Assembly: GCA_009733575.1 (NCBI GenBank)
Contig: ML769584.1
Coordinates: forward strand, 62,001-126,000
Length of the DNA stretch: 64,000 bases
Origin: Gymnopus androsaceus JB14
Taxonomy: Eukaryota; Basidiomycota; Agaricomycetes; Agaricales; Omphalotaceae
Direction: 5' to 3'
In this document: positions 32,256 to 42,007 of the stretch, one piece after another
Position numbering within the stretch: position 1 is the first letter of the stretch
Layout of the letters: each line of letters starts with the position of its first letter
Position numbers and translations under genes: made by a program
Notes under the pieces: generated by a model
What the model was told of the DNA's origin: nothing
The model's input: the letters and a program-made list of their open reading frames with translations, nothing else
Databases searched by the model: none

Positions 32256-33896
32256 TATAGTAGAGCCCCGGAAGACATGGTTTGACCATCCAGGGAACTA
32301 GAACGAGTGTTAATGTGGCACAGATGATTGGCAAGTAGACACATACCTTTGCTTTGGCTATCAGCATGACTCGATCCCCAGGCTCAAGCAATCTCAGAAG
32401 TTCATACCCAAAACCTTCTCTCCCTTGCAACGACTCAGTTGGATCGCGACGAGCCAAGTTTTCATCCTCAAACCCAGTCCAAGTCACGGAATGAAACCGG
32501 CGCTCTCTACTCGCAACAATGTTTTTTTGGATATACCAGCGGTTGGGATCTGGTTTGGGGAATAATTCTTCGAGATCGGAAGAATTAAAGTTGGTGCCGA
32601 GGTTGAATGGGATAGTAGGGTTGGAGGTGAGGTCAAGCTGACAAGTGGATGCGGAAGCTCAGAAAATAGCAGCCTCGAACCAGCTCCACGAGCCGTTATA
32701 TGTTCCTTGAGAGAAATTCAATATTATACATCAGTTATTTTTCAATCGAAAATACATACCATGGTTTTCTGGTATGCTTCCCCATCCTTGGTCATGACTT
32801 TCCATTTGAAATGTGATCTTCCGTACCCTCCGATGTACCTTCCGATCTTTACTCTCGTCCTTCGGTGGAATGGGGGGAGACATCAGATATATCCACATCG
32901 CTTCCGTAGTTTTAGTCCCTCTCGAAGCCGCAGCGTCAATTTCGGGATAATTCTAATCGGAAACCCCATTTGGAGTAGAAACCCCAAATTATTGTTGAGA
33001 AACCCTGGCAGGTCACACATTGGTCACATATTGTCACATCAAGTAACAACATTTTTGGAGACTCCAGAACTCATCCAGAACTCATCCGCAGCCCAGTGTA
33101 GCATTAATAATAAGTCTGTGACTCAAGTCTCAGGAGTCATGTCATGGGAGACACTCTACATGGTAAACACTTAGTATTGATTGTTACTGAGGTACTCTTG
33201 TTAACAGTTTTTAATCTCTCTCTGTGAGTCACAGAGAGAGCCAGGAACAGGCAGGGAAGTTAGACTGTGGTATCTGACACTGAGTGAAAAGGAACTAAAT
33301 TTGGGGGCAGACAGGGAGCCTTGAGTCAAGTCACAAGTGCCATGCAAGGCTTCCAATGTTGTAGACTACTCTATATATCATACATACTGGATTCTGGAAT
33401 GATCTAGTGTTGAATTAGACATGAGGAGACAGTGAGAAGAGCAGACAAAATGTCTACATTTGGGGCAGGCAAGGATGAGCAGACACACACTTGTAAGTAA
33501 TCTGAATCAAACTCATTGCATAGTCCAAGCACATTCAAAACACAGTCCTGAGCCAAGACTCAACTAAGAGAGCTTTGAAGTAGCCCAGAGGCATCCAACA
33601 TCATAGAAAATGGATGTGACAAATGTGTGACAATGGTGTAATGGGTTTCTGAATAATGATTTGCATGAAACCCAGGGTTTCCACTCATAATGGGGTTTCC
33701 CATTAGAATTATCCTCAATTTCGTGATTGGAATCGCAGCCGATACATGGCCAGTATTCAGCAAAGCCGAAGATGAGGTCAATTAATTTGAGAGGAAGGTA
33801 GCGTAGAAAAAATTCGCGGACAGAGAATATATCGTCTTCGGTAGGATTTCCATTATAGGCTGGCTCCGATTCTTTAGTGGAAGAAATTGTCTCCAT
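32256..33896 (-). pseudogene. F-box-like basidiomycete protein, copy C, split by an element
   Basis: Starts METISSTKESEPAYNGNPTEDD at 33,896 and runs to CDSNHEI, where the 770-bp GGATAATTC element (32,945-33,714) interrupts it. It continues below 32,936 with the second half (SPPIPPKDESK, then MTWTGFEDENLARRDPTESL...LLEPGDRVMLIAKAKV). It is more diverged from copies B and D than those are from each other. A TATA-like TTTATAAA lies about 40 bp upstream of its ATG. It is non-functional as it stands. Confidence 0.78.
32945..33714. mobile_element. GGATAATTC-family element 2 (9-bp TSD)
   Basis: 770 bp with inverted ends GGATAATTCTAATCGGAAAC / GGATAATTCTAATGGGAAAC and repeating AAACCCC motifs. It is flanked by a perfect 9-bp repeat TCAATTTCG (32,936-32,944; 33,715-33,723). 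Uninterrupted paralogs at 26,413 and 35,103 have this sequence once. It is related to 11,337-12,076 and has no transposase. Confidence 0.87.
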
Positions 33897-34416
33897 GGTT
33901 GTTTGGACTAGGTCCGTATCATATACTTCGCTACTTTATAAAAGGAAGTTACTGTACCGATGACCACGCAACGAAGAGAATGAGGCACACTATTCCAAAT
34001 ACAGTTGAGTGTGGTGTGATCTTGGTGTTTCCAGATACTCACTTACTATCGTCGAGCATTCAATATTCAATCCATTATCGGAAGGGGCTGTTCCAGTTAA
34101 CCTGGGCTGCCGGCGTGGAGAACGCAATCACGCGGGGGTTGATATTGAAAGGTTCGGAAAGCATGAATACGGCATAAGCCAGACTATGGCTAGTTCGAGT
34201 AAGTAGAATAACTAAATAGAGTAGTCAATGGCAGAGTGGAAAACTACTTGCGAAGGAGTTTGCTGGGATTTAGCCTCGGACAGGTGGATAACTGAGAGGT
34301 GACACGCGGAGACTAAAGATGAAGCGTACAGCTGGCAGATGCAAAGGGTGGGTGAACGAGAAAAAGAGCTACATAATAATACGTTGACGAGAGTCGGCTA
34401 TAGGCGCCGACCGATC
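33897..34416. other. Spacer between copies C and D
   Basis: Unique sequence with no supported gene. It holds the upstream region of copy C. Confidence 0.5.
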
Positions 34417-34443
34417 TGAAGCATTATACAGAATAGTAAATTT

Positions 34444-35302
34444 CTATAGAGCCTTGGAAGACATGATTTGACCATCCAGGGAACTAAAACAAATGTTAAC
34501 TCGGCACAGGCGATTGGCAAGTAGACACATACCCTCGCTTTAGCTATCAGCATAACTCGGTCCCCAGGCTCAAGCGATCTCACGAGCTCATGCCCAAATC
34601 CTTCTCTCCCTTTCGACGAAGTCGGATCGCGATGAGCCTCCGAGTCATCCTCAAATTCAGTCCAAGTCACGGAATGCCACCGGGGCTCTTTACTTGCAAC
34701 GATATTACTTTGAACATGCCAGCCGTTGGGATCTGGTTCAGGGAATAATTCTTTGAGATCGGAATAGTTAAATTTGGCGCCGAGGTTGAATGGGCTAGTA
34801 GGGTCGGAGGTAAGGTCAAGCCAACAAGGGGATACGGAAGCTCGGAAAATAACAGCTTCAAACCAGCTCCATGAGCCGTTATATGTTCCTTGGATAAGAT
34901 TCAATATCATATATCAGTTATTTTCCAAAGAAAATACACACCTTGGTCTATTTCTGTGTTTGCCCATCCTTGGTCATGGCTTTCCATTTGAAATGTGATC
35001 TTCCGTATCCTCCGACGTTTACTCTCGTCCTTTGGAGGAATGGGAGGAGACATAAGATATAACCATGCCGCCTCGTTACTGATAGCCCTCGAAGCCTCAG
35101 CAACAATTTCGTAATTGGAATCACAGCGGATACACGGCCAGTATTCAGCATATTCGAGAATGAGGTCAATTAACTCGAGGGGAAGGTAGCATAGGAAAAG
35201 GTCGCGGACAGAGGTTACATCGTCTTCAGTAGGATTTCCATTGTATGCTGGCTCTGATTCTTTGGTAAGAGCAGAAGAAATTGTTGATAGAGTCGAGCCC
35301 AT
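34444..35302 (-). CDS. F-box-like basidiomycete protein of unknown function, intact copy D
   Basis: The only complete member of the four copies. Exon 1 (35,302 to about 34,943) carries an F-box-like N-terminal motif LPLELIDLILEYAEYWPCIR. A GT-AG intron of about 50 nt follows, then exon 2 (GTYNGSWSWFEAVIF...VTWTEFEDDSEAH...LEPGDRVMLIAKA), then a short intron and a last exon ending SLDGQIMSSKAL at 34,444. The length is about 250 residues. Proteins starting this way are common and multicopy in Agaricomycetes, with no assigned role; an F-box adaptor of an SCF ubiquitin ligase is only a possibility. It lies tail to head with the PP1 gene in both duplicated blocks. Confidence 0.72.
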
Positions 35303-35579
35303 GGTGGATGTGAAGTAACAGTTCCGTACGGGGTCCGTGACGTGACAGCATCAGCAACGCGAACAGGAACACATGTGAAATTATCGATACAAATACAACC
35401 ATTGGAAGAATACGTGTTTCTCTTCCTTCCGACTCGCCATAACCAAGCACGAATACATCCATGCACTTGCAACTTCCGCCTACAAGTTGACTTTCTTTTC
35501 GTTTTTCTTTTTACCCCAGACTTTGGGCTTTTTCGAAGCAGGCCTCAGGAGCTAGTGGCAAGGTGGTTATGCCTTTAAT

Positions 35580-37028
35580 CTACAGAAGCTCTAGGAGGAC
35601 ACGCACCTGGAAGGAACACAGGAGCGATTCATCAACACTCATGATCGCACCAGCGTTTTCAAACTCTCCACAATAATTTGGCGCGGAGAACACGGTCACC
35701 AAGTGGCGTTTTGCGAAGAACTCGTATCCATCTTCAACAACCTTTTGGATCTTAGTTAGGCCGGGAAAGTAAACGGGCGTATTGTAGTACCTGATGAGCA
35801 CGACAGATAAGGTCCATCCCGTGTTTATCCAAGAATCGTTGCACGATATCTGGTCCAAAAGTGAACGAAACACCACGATCGCTTTCACCCCAGCCAGTAG
35901 AACCTGGTTCACTGGGATCCGCCCATAGTAGATCGCAGAGTAGACCTACAAATACGCGTTAACAGATGATTTACTAGCGAGAACGTCGCTTACCAGCGTC
36001 AGGAATATCTGTCGGACGCATGATACGTCGAATCTGGTCCATCGATTGCAAGTGAGGACTCAAGCCTCCATGCATAGCGAAAATCTTATCGTCAATAATC
36101 GCGGCAATGGGCATACAGTTGAAGCAATCTGTGAAGGTTTTCCAGAGTTTGATGTTGTAGCGACGCTTGCCTAGGTTTTTGGAAACAATCAGACCAGTGG
36201 GCTTGATTTTACGCGTAGAAAGCACACTTACACTCGTCGTAAAACCCATAAACCCTATTTGTACTGGCAACCTCATGATTGCCACGAAGGAGGAAAAAAT
36301 TCTCCGGGTACTTGATTTTGTATGCCAAAAGCAAGCAGATCGTTTCCAATGAATGTTTTCCTCTGTCGACATAGTCACCGAGAAAAAGGTAGTTCGCTTC
36401 GGGCGGGAAGCCACCGTATTCGAATAAACGCAGGAGGTCATAGTATTGGCCATGAATGTCACCTAAGAAACCAAGTAAGCTGCGTTCTTTCAGTTGCACC
36501 GTGACATACCGCAGATTTTAATTGGAGCCTCCAACTCCAGTAGGATAGGTTGCTGCAAGAAGATTTCGCGTCCTCTGGTACAGAGATACCTGATTTCGTA
36601 CTCGAGCAGCTGTACGTTTTTTCCGGGACGATTGCCTCGAACTGGAAATTAGGAAATTGGATGCGCATGTCAGTAGCTGTTGTTTAGTTGAATTCTATCT
36701 ACATGCGCCTATGCGCCTGCCCTAAAGTCCATTCCATGTGACTCTACGTAGTACGCGCTCACCGCAAGCGCCGACCAAGTTCCAACGTTCTTCATGGCTC
36801 CAACCTGTTCCAACCTCCTGTCAACCTCTTTGCTTTCGGTGAGCGTACTAATGACTCGGAGTCAAAGTTGGATATATCTATGCTAATCATACAGGATATA
36901 CAGTTACAATTTGTTTCTACTATATCAACAAGCTCGATGTACTACAAGACGACTAAATGGAAATGGCCATCTGCCAGCTTACCTTCCACCAATCTGTCAA
37001 TAACCGAGTCTAGGTCGATCTCCGTCAT
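35580..37028 (-). CDS. PP1-type serine/threonine phosphatase catalytic subunit, copy 2
   Basis: Near-identical duplicate of 26,883-28,346, starting at ATG 37,028 with the same exon structure and all catalytic motifs (GDIHG, GDYVDRG, GNHE, HGGLSP, AHQ). It shares the unusual RGNHEVAS. Differences include GKHSLE versus GKYSLE after the GDYVDRG motif, and a shorter intron near 35,760 (12 bp or so missing). Beyond CSFQ the possible C-terminal exon also differs, because the TAG stop in copy 1 is replaced. Both copies look translatable. A third, canonical PP1 gene elsewhere in the genome would be expected. Confidence 0.88.
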
Positions 37029-37822
37029 TAGTGAATGCTGAATCCGTTGAGCAAGCGGGATGTGTTTTGGGCCTTCAAGTTTCACAGTTGTGTTGCTGCT
37101 TATTCAAATTTCTGAAGCTGTTCGTTGAAGGAGGAAGGAATATCAGTTACAGCCGCGTACTACGAAAGAAGGTATGGGAACAGGACAAACACCGACACTC
37201 ACTGCTGCAGGATTCGACGTGGGTTCGAGAGGGAGTTGTCTGTGGGACAGGTGAATGCTATGGTTTAAGGCAAGATGCAAATATGACTCGAGCCTGAAAA
37301 TATGACTCGAGTCAGTCCCGATTTACATTGACTCTTGTGGCTGAAACTTTGATATTATAATTGAAGGTCAGTCTTGCCCGCATTGCCGACGACACCTTGT
37401 GCTGTAGCTCCCTATCTAGTACATACATCTTCTGTCGCCACAGCTATCGACGTGATGCATCAGTTTCCAGAAGATAAATTTGAATGGTACATATGTCTCC
37501 GAGCGGCCTAGCTGTACACCTTATCTCTATTTCCCAACAAGCTTATAGGATTTGAACTCTCTAAGACGATGAAATACGCCGGCCTCAATCCTCCCTCTTG
37601 AATTAATCCAACACATAATTCCCCAGCGATTCAAACTCTCTGCCATCGATCAGTAGAAGTTGAGAATCACCACTATCGTGGTATCTTTCAATATTCGTCG
37701 TTCTTGCCTGTGGGTTTTAGTAGTTCAGTCAACGAACTTGGTCTCGGTGGATCGGATTTTGGAGTGAAACATTCATTCATGTCCGGAATTATTACCACTA
37801 TATAACAGGACGACGGGCAACA

Positions 37823-38406
37823 TGGATGATGTCAAAACTCCTGGCATTTTCGCTGATCGAGCATCTCAGCGACGAGAGTTTAGCACAGCAATTCCTGCGG
37901 TACTCGTCAAGTATGAATACCATCCATCATCTCTCAGAATCCTGTACTGGTGCTCACTCACTCTGGTCAACTCTGTAAGACTTCCTTGATTTCGTAGCGA
38001 GCAGGACTACAGCCAGTTTTGCAGGCATACATGGACTCCGAGAATAACTATGTGGTGGATTTCCTTCCTGTGCATCGTAGTTCTTCGTCAAGACGTCTAG
38101 TTACATGTCCTTCATCTCCTTTCTCAAGACAATGGCATATTCTAGATTACCTTTGTCCCGTTAGTGCTTCGCCCGCTCCTCCCGTCCTTTGAGCCGCAGC
38201 TCTCGTTGACGCCCTGCCAGACTTTCCCATCGAAGACCTACTCCCGTCAAATTCGTGCTCACCGCGAGATTCGGACTGTGCACAGCTAGCTCATTTCCGA
38301 CGTCCGTCACCCATGTCTTACTTATCCTTCAGGTCCTAAGGATAAATCATCAACTTCGGTGACGATCGTCCCTCGACGAAGCCGCTCACTTTCATCTGGA
38401 GGATAA
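37823..38406 (+). CDS. Possible small multi-exon hypothetical gene
   Basis: Not recognised. Several short stretches have coding-like composition and splice-like borders: MDDVKTPGIFADRASQRREF from 37,823 ending at a GTATGA donor, YMDSENNYVVDFLPVH near 38,030, LVDALPDFPIEDLLPSN near 38,200, and PKDKSSTSVTIVPRRSRSL ending in a stop at 38,404-38,406. The exon chain is my reconstruction and the frames have not been proven continuous. Confidence 0.3.
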
Positions 38407-39380
38407 TCAAAAAAGTATGTCCGAATGTTCACATACGTCCAATCAGGAAATGCTTTGAAAACTCGGTTTCGAATTCGCATTTGGTATTTACACCGACTCG
38501 AATCACGTCGACCTAAATTTATACTTACATTGAACGCGTCTCAAAGCGACCATCATCAATTCACTTTGCGACAGATCCCCTTTTGAGGCTGTAGATGCCT
38601 GAAGGAATCAGAGTTCTTTGAATCTGAGGCAACGAGCAGATGGACTTCATTGTGTACATTTTCCATGCATGTTGCAATGGACCAAGTCTGCCTGAGGAGT
38701 CCCAGCCTCACGACTCTCAGTTTTCGAGTCATAGATGAATTTCTCCTCCTCTTGCAGGTCCTCGCGGGAACGATACAGTGATTCAGCTGGCTGCCTAGTC
38801 CTTCCTCAGGCGGCTAGTTACGAAGCTCAAATACAGACATCGCTACGAACAGTTTTACCCTACATGTTGCACGATTTGTATTGTATTATTGCAACCGCTC
38901 TGCTATTTATCCCTGAAGGTCATTCTCCTCCTCAATTCAAGTTCCTCTTAGCTACCCTAATCTCCTCTATGCAGACTCGAATATACACTCGATACGATGT
39001 GTAAGCTTGCCCGAAGCACCGCTCTAATTCCCTTCGTGCGCTCCAGATACTTAGCTCCGTTGCTTCCATCAGTCAGTGCGTTGGTACATTGTACATTCGG
39101 CTCTTTCTTCTATTTGTTCTACATACTCAACGTACATACATCAGTAGTATCACTTAGTACTAGTAGCCCGTCAGCTGTCTATTTTCGGATGCTTGGCGCG
39201 CGCCAGATGCCGGCCGCGGTAAATCCAAACCTTCAGCCAATGAGAAGGCTCGGAAATCAAAAATTATGACTGGTGCGGTTCTCTTTTTTCGGAGATGACC
39301 AACATTCATATCGCTCAAGTGTCAACGTTTACTTCTTGACCACCACCACATTTTTATACCTCTTCTCCTCATTTTTGGCT
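38407..39380. other. Intergenic region before the ZIP gene
   Basis: No supported gene; only short overlapping open frames. Confidence 0.5.
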
Positions 39381-40816
39381 ATGATAAGGAGAGATTCGAA
39401 CGATTGTAGCTCCAGCAACCCAGGAGATGCACTTTTGGGGCTTAGAATCGCCTCGATATTCATCATTTACATCGGTTCCTCTTTCGGTGCCCTGTTCCCT
39501 GTGCTGGCGAGGAGATCCAAATATATTCAATGTGCCCAAATCGTTGTTCGAGTATGTGGCCGTGACTTTTTGCGCGATCGTTCTAACCACCATCTCAGTT
39601 TTGCCAAATATTTTGGATCTGGCGTAATCGTGCGTTGCGTTTTCCATGTACTTGATGAAGGCTAAAGCGTTCTTTCTCTTCTACTTGCAATTAGATTGCC
39701 ACCGCTTTCATCCATCTTCTCTCTCCAGCATTGGATGAACTCGGGTCTTCCTGTCTATCCGACGCCTGGAGCGAATATGTTTGTTCATAAGTTTTCTTAA
39801 AACATACTGTTCTCTTATTCTATCTACCTTTGATATCCAGCCATACGCCCTAGCTCTTTGCTTACTGAGCATCTTCTCAATATTCATCATCGAACTGGTC
39901 GCTTTTCGCTGGGGAACGTCCATACTCGCTAAAATAGGCATGCATCATGGTATGCATGCGCTTTCCATGTTCTCCTCTCAATTTAACTTCTCTTTAGATG
40001 CCCATGGCCACGACGTCGGCTCACATGCGGCTCATGGTCCAGAGGGGGACATGATTGACTCTACTGCGGCTCGAGATCTGGAAGCATCTACAGCCGATAC
40101 GGTCAACTCAGAGTCCGAAAAACACTCGCACAAGCATCAAGTCCTTGATGCCGCGGCCTCCCAGATTATCGGTGTTGCGATATTAGAGTTTGGTGTCGTT
40201 TTGCATAGGTAAGACGCTTTCGTGCGGCTTTTGAAGCCTACTTATTTTATTTTTATTCTAAGCGTCCTTATTGGACTTACCCTCGCGGTTAACGAAAGCT
40301 TCAAAATTCTCTTCGTTGTCTTGGTTTTCCATCGTACGTATCTATCATACACGGCTGAGGTTTTTACTGATCCACGCATCCGGTTCTTTAGAAACATTCG
40401 AAGGCCTTGGAATAGGCTCTCGGCTTGCGTACATGAATCTTCCACAGAAATACAATTTTGTGCCTGTCATAGGTGCTGTTATCTACAGCTTCACCACTCC
40501 CATCGGAATCGCCGTCGGTTTAGGCCTTAGAACTACTTACAACCCCAACAGCGCTACCGCGTCGATAGTGAGCGGCGTTCTGGACTCGTTAAGTGCTGGA
40601 ATATTGATATATACGGGTCTCGTTGAGGTAAATTTTCTTTACTTCCACCTTTCCGAAGATCTCTAATGTGTCTGTCTTTCTCCTTACTAGCTCCTGGCTC
40701 ACGAATTTCTTTTCAACAAAGAAATGATGGAAAGCTCCAATACACGATTAACGTGTGCTCTTGGCGCAATGCTTCTGGGATGTAGTATTATGGCTCTACT
40801 GGGCAAGTGGGCATAA
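39381..40816 (+). CDS. ZIP-family zinc/iron transporter (one apparent frameshift)
   Basis: A plasma-membrane or vacuolar metal-ion importer of the ZIP (ZRT/IRT) family. TM1 is LRIASIFIIYIGSSFGALFP and TM3 includes KYFGSGVI followed by IATAFIHLLSPALDELG. A histidine-rich cytosolic loop (HHGMH, HGHDVGSHAAHG, HSHKH) binds metal. TM4-5 carry the family signature (VAILEFGVVLH...LIGLTLAV; FHQTFEGLGIG), and the gene ends LGAMLLGCSIMALLGKWA. Five or so introns of 45-75 nt splice well. At about 39,525 the exon reads KYIQ then must change frame to reach NVPKSLFE; removing one base gives KYINVPKSLFE. So either there is a base error or the gene has just been broken. Confidence 0.87.
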
Positions 40817-41422
40817 CCCTCCCGAACCTTTTTTTCAATCTTCCAAGGAGATTGTCAACCACAGCCGTGCTATAGAGCCTCGACGCGATTCCTTGGGCTT
40901 ACGCGACTATCCCTCCAGACTATCCGCATCCGGACTCGCTCTCATCGATCTATCAAAAGTTAACACTAGGTTTCTTGTTTTTTTTTTCATTGGGTTTCTT
41001 TGATCGCACGAACCGAACCGAACTTCCAACTGTTACTGTATAATGCACTGTATATTCACCGTCCATCCTATACTTATTGTCATCGCTACTCAACGCTTTG
41101 TCGCTACCCAATGCTGTATTCGCTTCGCAACCTCTCTAAATCTTTGCTGTTCTGCTCTGATATTGATCATCGTTCCAGAGTTCTGAATTCCAGCTCTCCA
41201 GCGCAGTACATGCGAAGCAAGTGCTTCAAGTCCTTGAAAAATCAACGTATGGATCGGAGGAACATTTAATTGTCTGTGTGTTCAGGTCAAAGCGCGCGAA
41301 ATTCCCTGGAGGCTATAGGAGTCAACGGGTAGAGAGATCAAATTCACGGGCGCAGTTAAGCTGCTACGAATATCACGGTCGGCTTATCATCATCTGAACT
41401 CATTCAATAGATAGAGATGCAT

Positions 41423-41513
41423 GGTGAGATGGCCGAGTGGTCTAAGGCGCTAGATTTAGGTCTTCACCTTCCTCTAGTCATTCGTGGCGTGGGTTCAAAT
41501 CCCACTCTCATCA
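41423..41513 (+). tRNA. trnL-UAG: tRNA-Leu (UAG anticodon) with an 11-nt intron
   Basis: The acceptor GGTGAGA pairs with TCTCATC. The D arm is GCCGAGTGGTCTAAGGC. The anticodon stem CTAGA/TCTAG encloses TT-TAG-G, then an 11-nt insert TCTTCACCTTC directly after position 37, the canonical nuclear intron site. It has the long variable arm typical of Leu and the T arm GTGGGTTCAAATCCCAC (B box). The A box is within GTGGTCTAAGG. The discriminator is A. Confidence 0.93.
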
Positions 41514-41522
41514 TTTTTTTTT
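41514..41522 (+). terminator. RNA polymerase III terminator of tRNA-Leu
   Basis: Nine T residues directly after the tRNA. Confidence 0.9.
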
Positions 41523-42007
41523 CTGTCTTCGCTTTTTTCATGCATGGTCTTGTTGTGTGTGGAAGATGTTCTACATAAATACCAATCTTCGAGATCATGA
41601 GACGCACTGTCCATGCCACTGAGACTCCTGCTCTCGCCGTAACTAGTCAATCATCGCAAAGAACATACTGATTTCACTTAGGTCTGTTGAGGCTACCAGC
41701 ATGACGGAGCAGCAGCAAACCGAAATCTACCTGGAAATTCATTGCGAGCCAATAAGTTGGCTTTGGGTTAGTATCTATTTAAAGTTAATGCATTAATTAT
41801 CCAATACGTCGTCAAAACCCTACAGTACAGTGCGACCTAATAAGCAAATATGTTTAGAATACATGACGAGAAGCAACAAGAAGCGAAGAGAACTCAATGA
41901 GCGATAAAGTTGAGAGCAAACGGTAAAAAAAAAAAAGGCCCCAATACAACTATCCAATGAACCATCCACCCAGGTGATAAATCCAGCCATAATCAATGCA
42001 ACCAACG
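41523..42007. other. Spacer between tRNA-Leu and the arrestin gene
   Basis: No gene seen. It contains a poly-A run at about 41,925. Confidence 0.5.

Larger units (their letters stand above)
34417..37466. repeat. Segmental duplication block D
   Basis: Partner of 25,734-28,784, near-identical across genes, introns and flanks. Confidence 0.93.
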
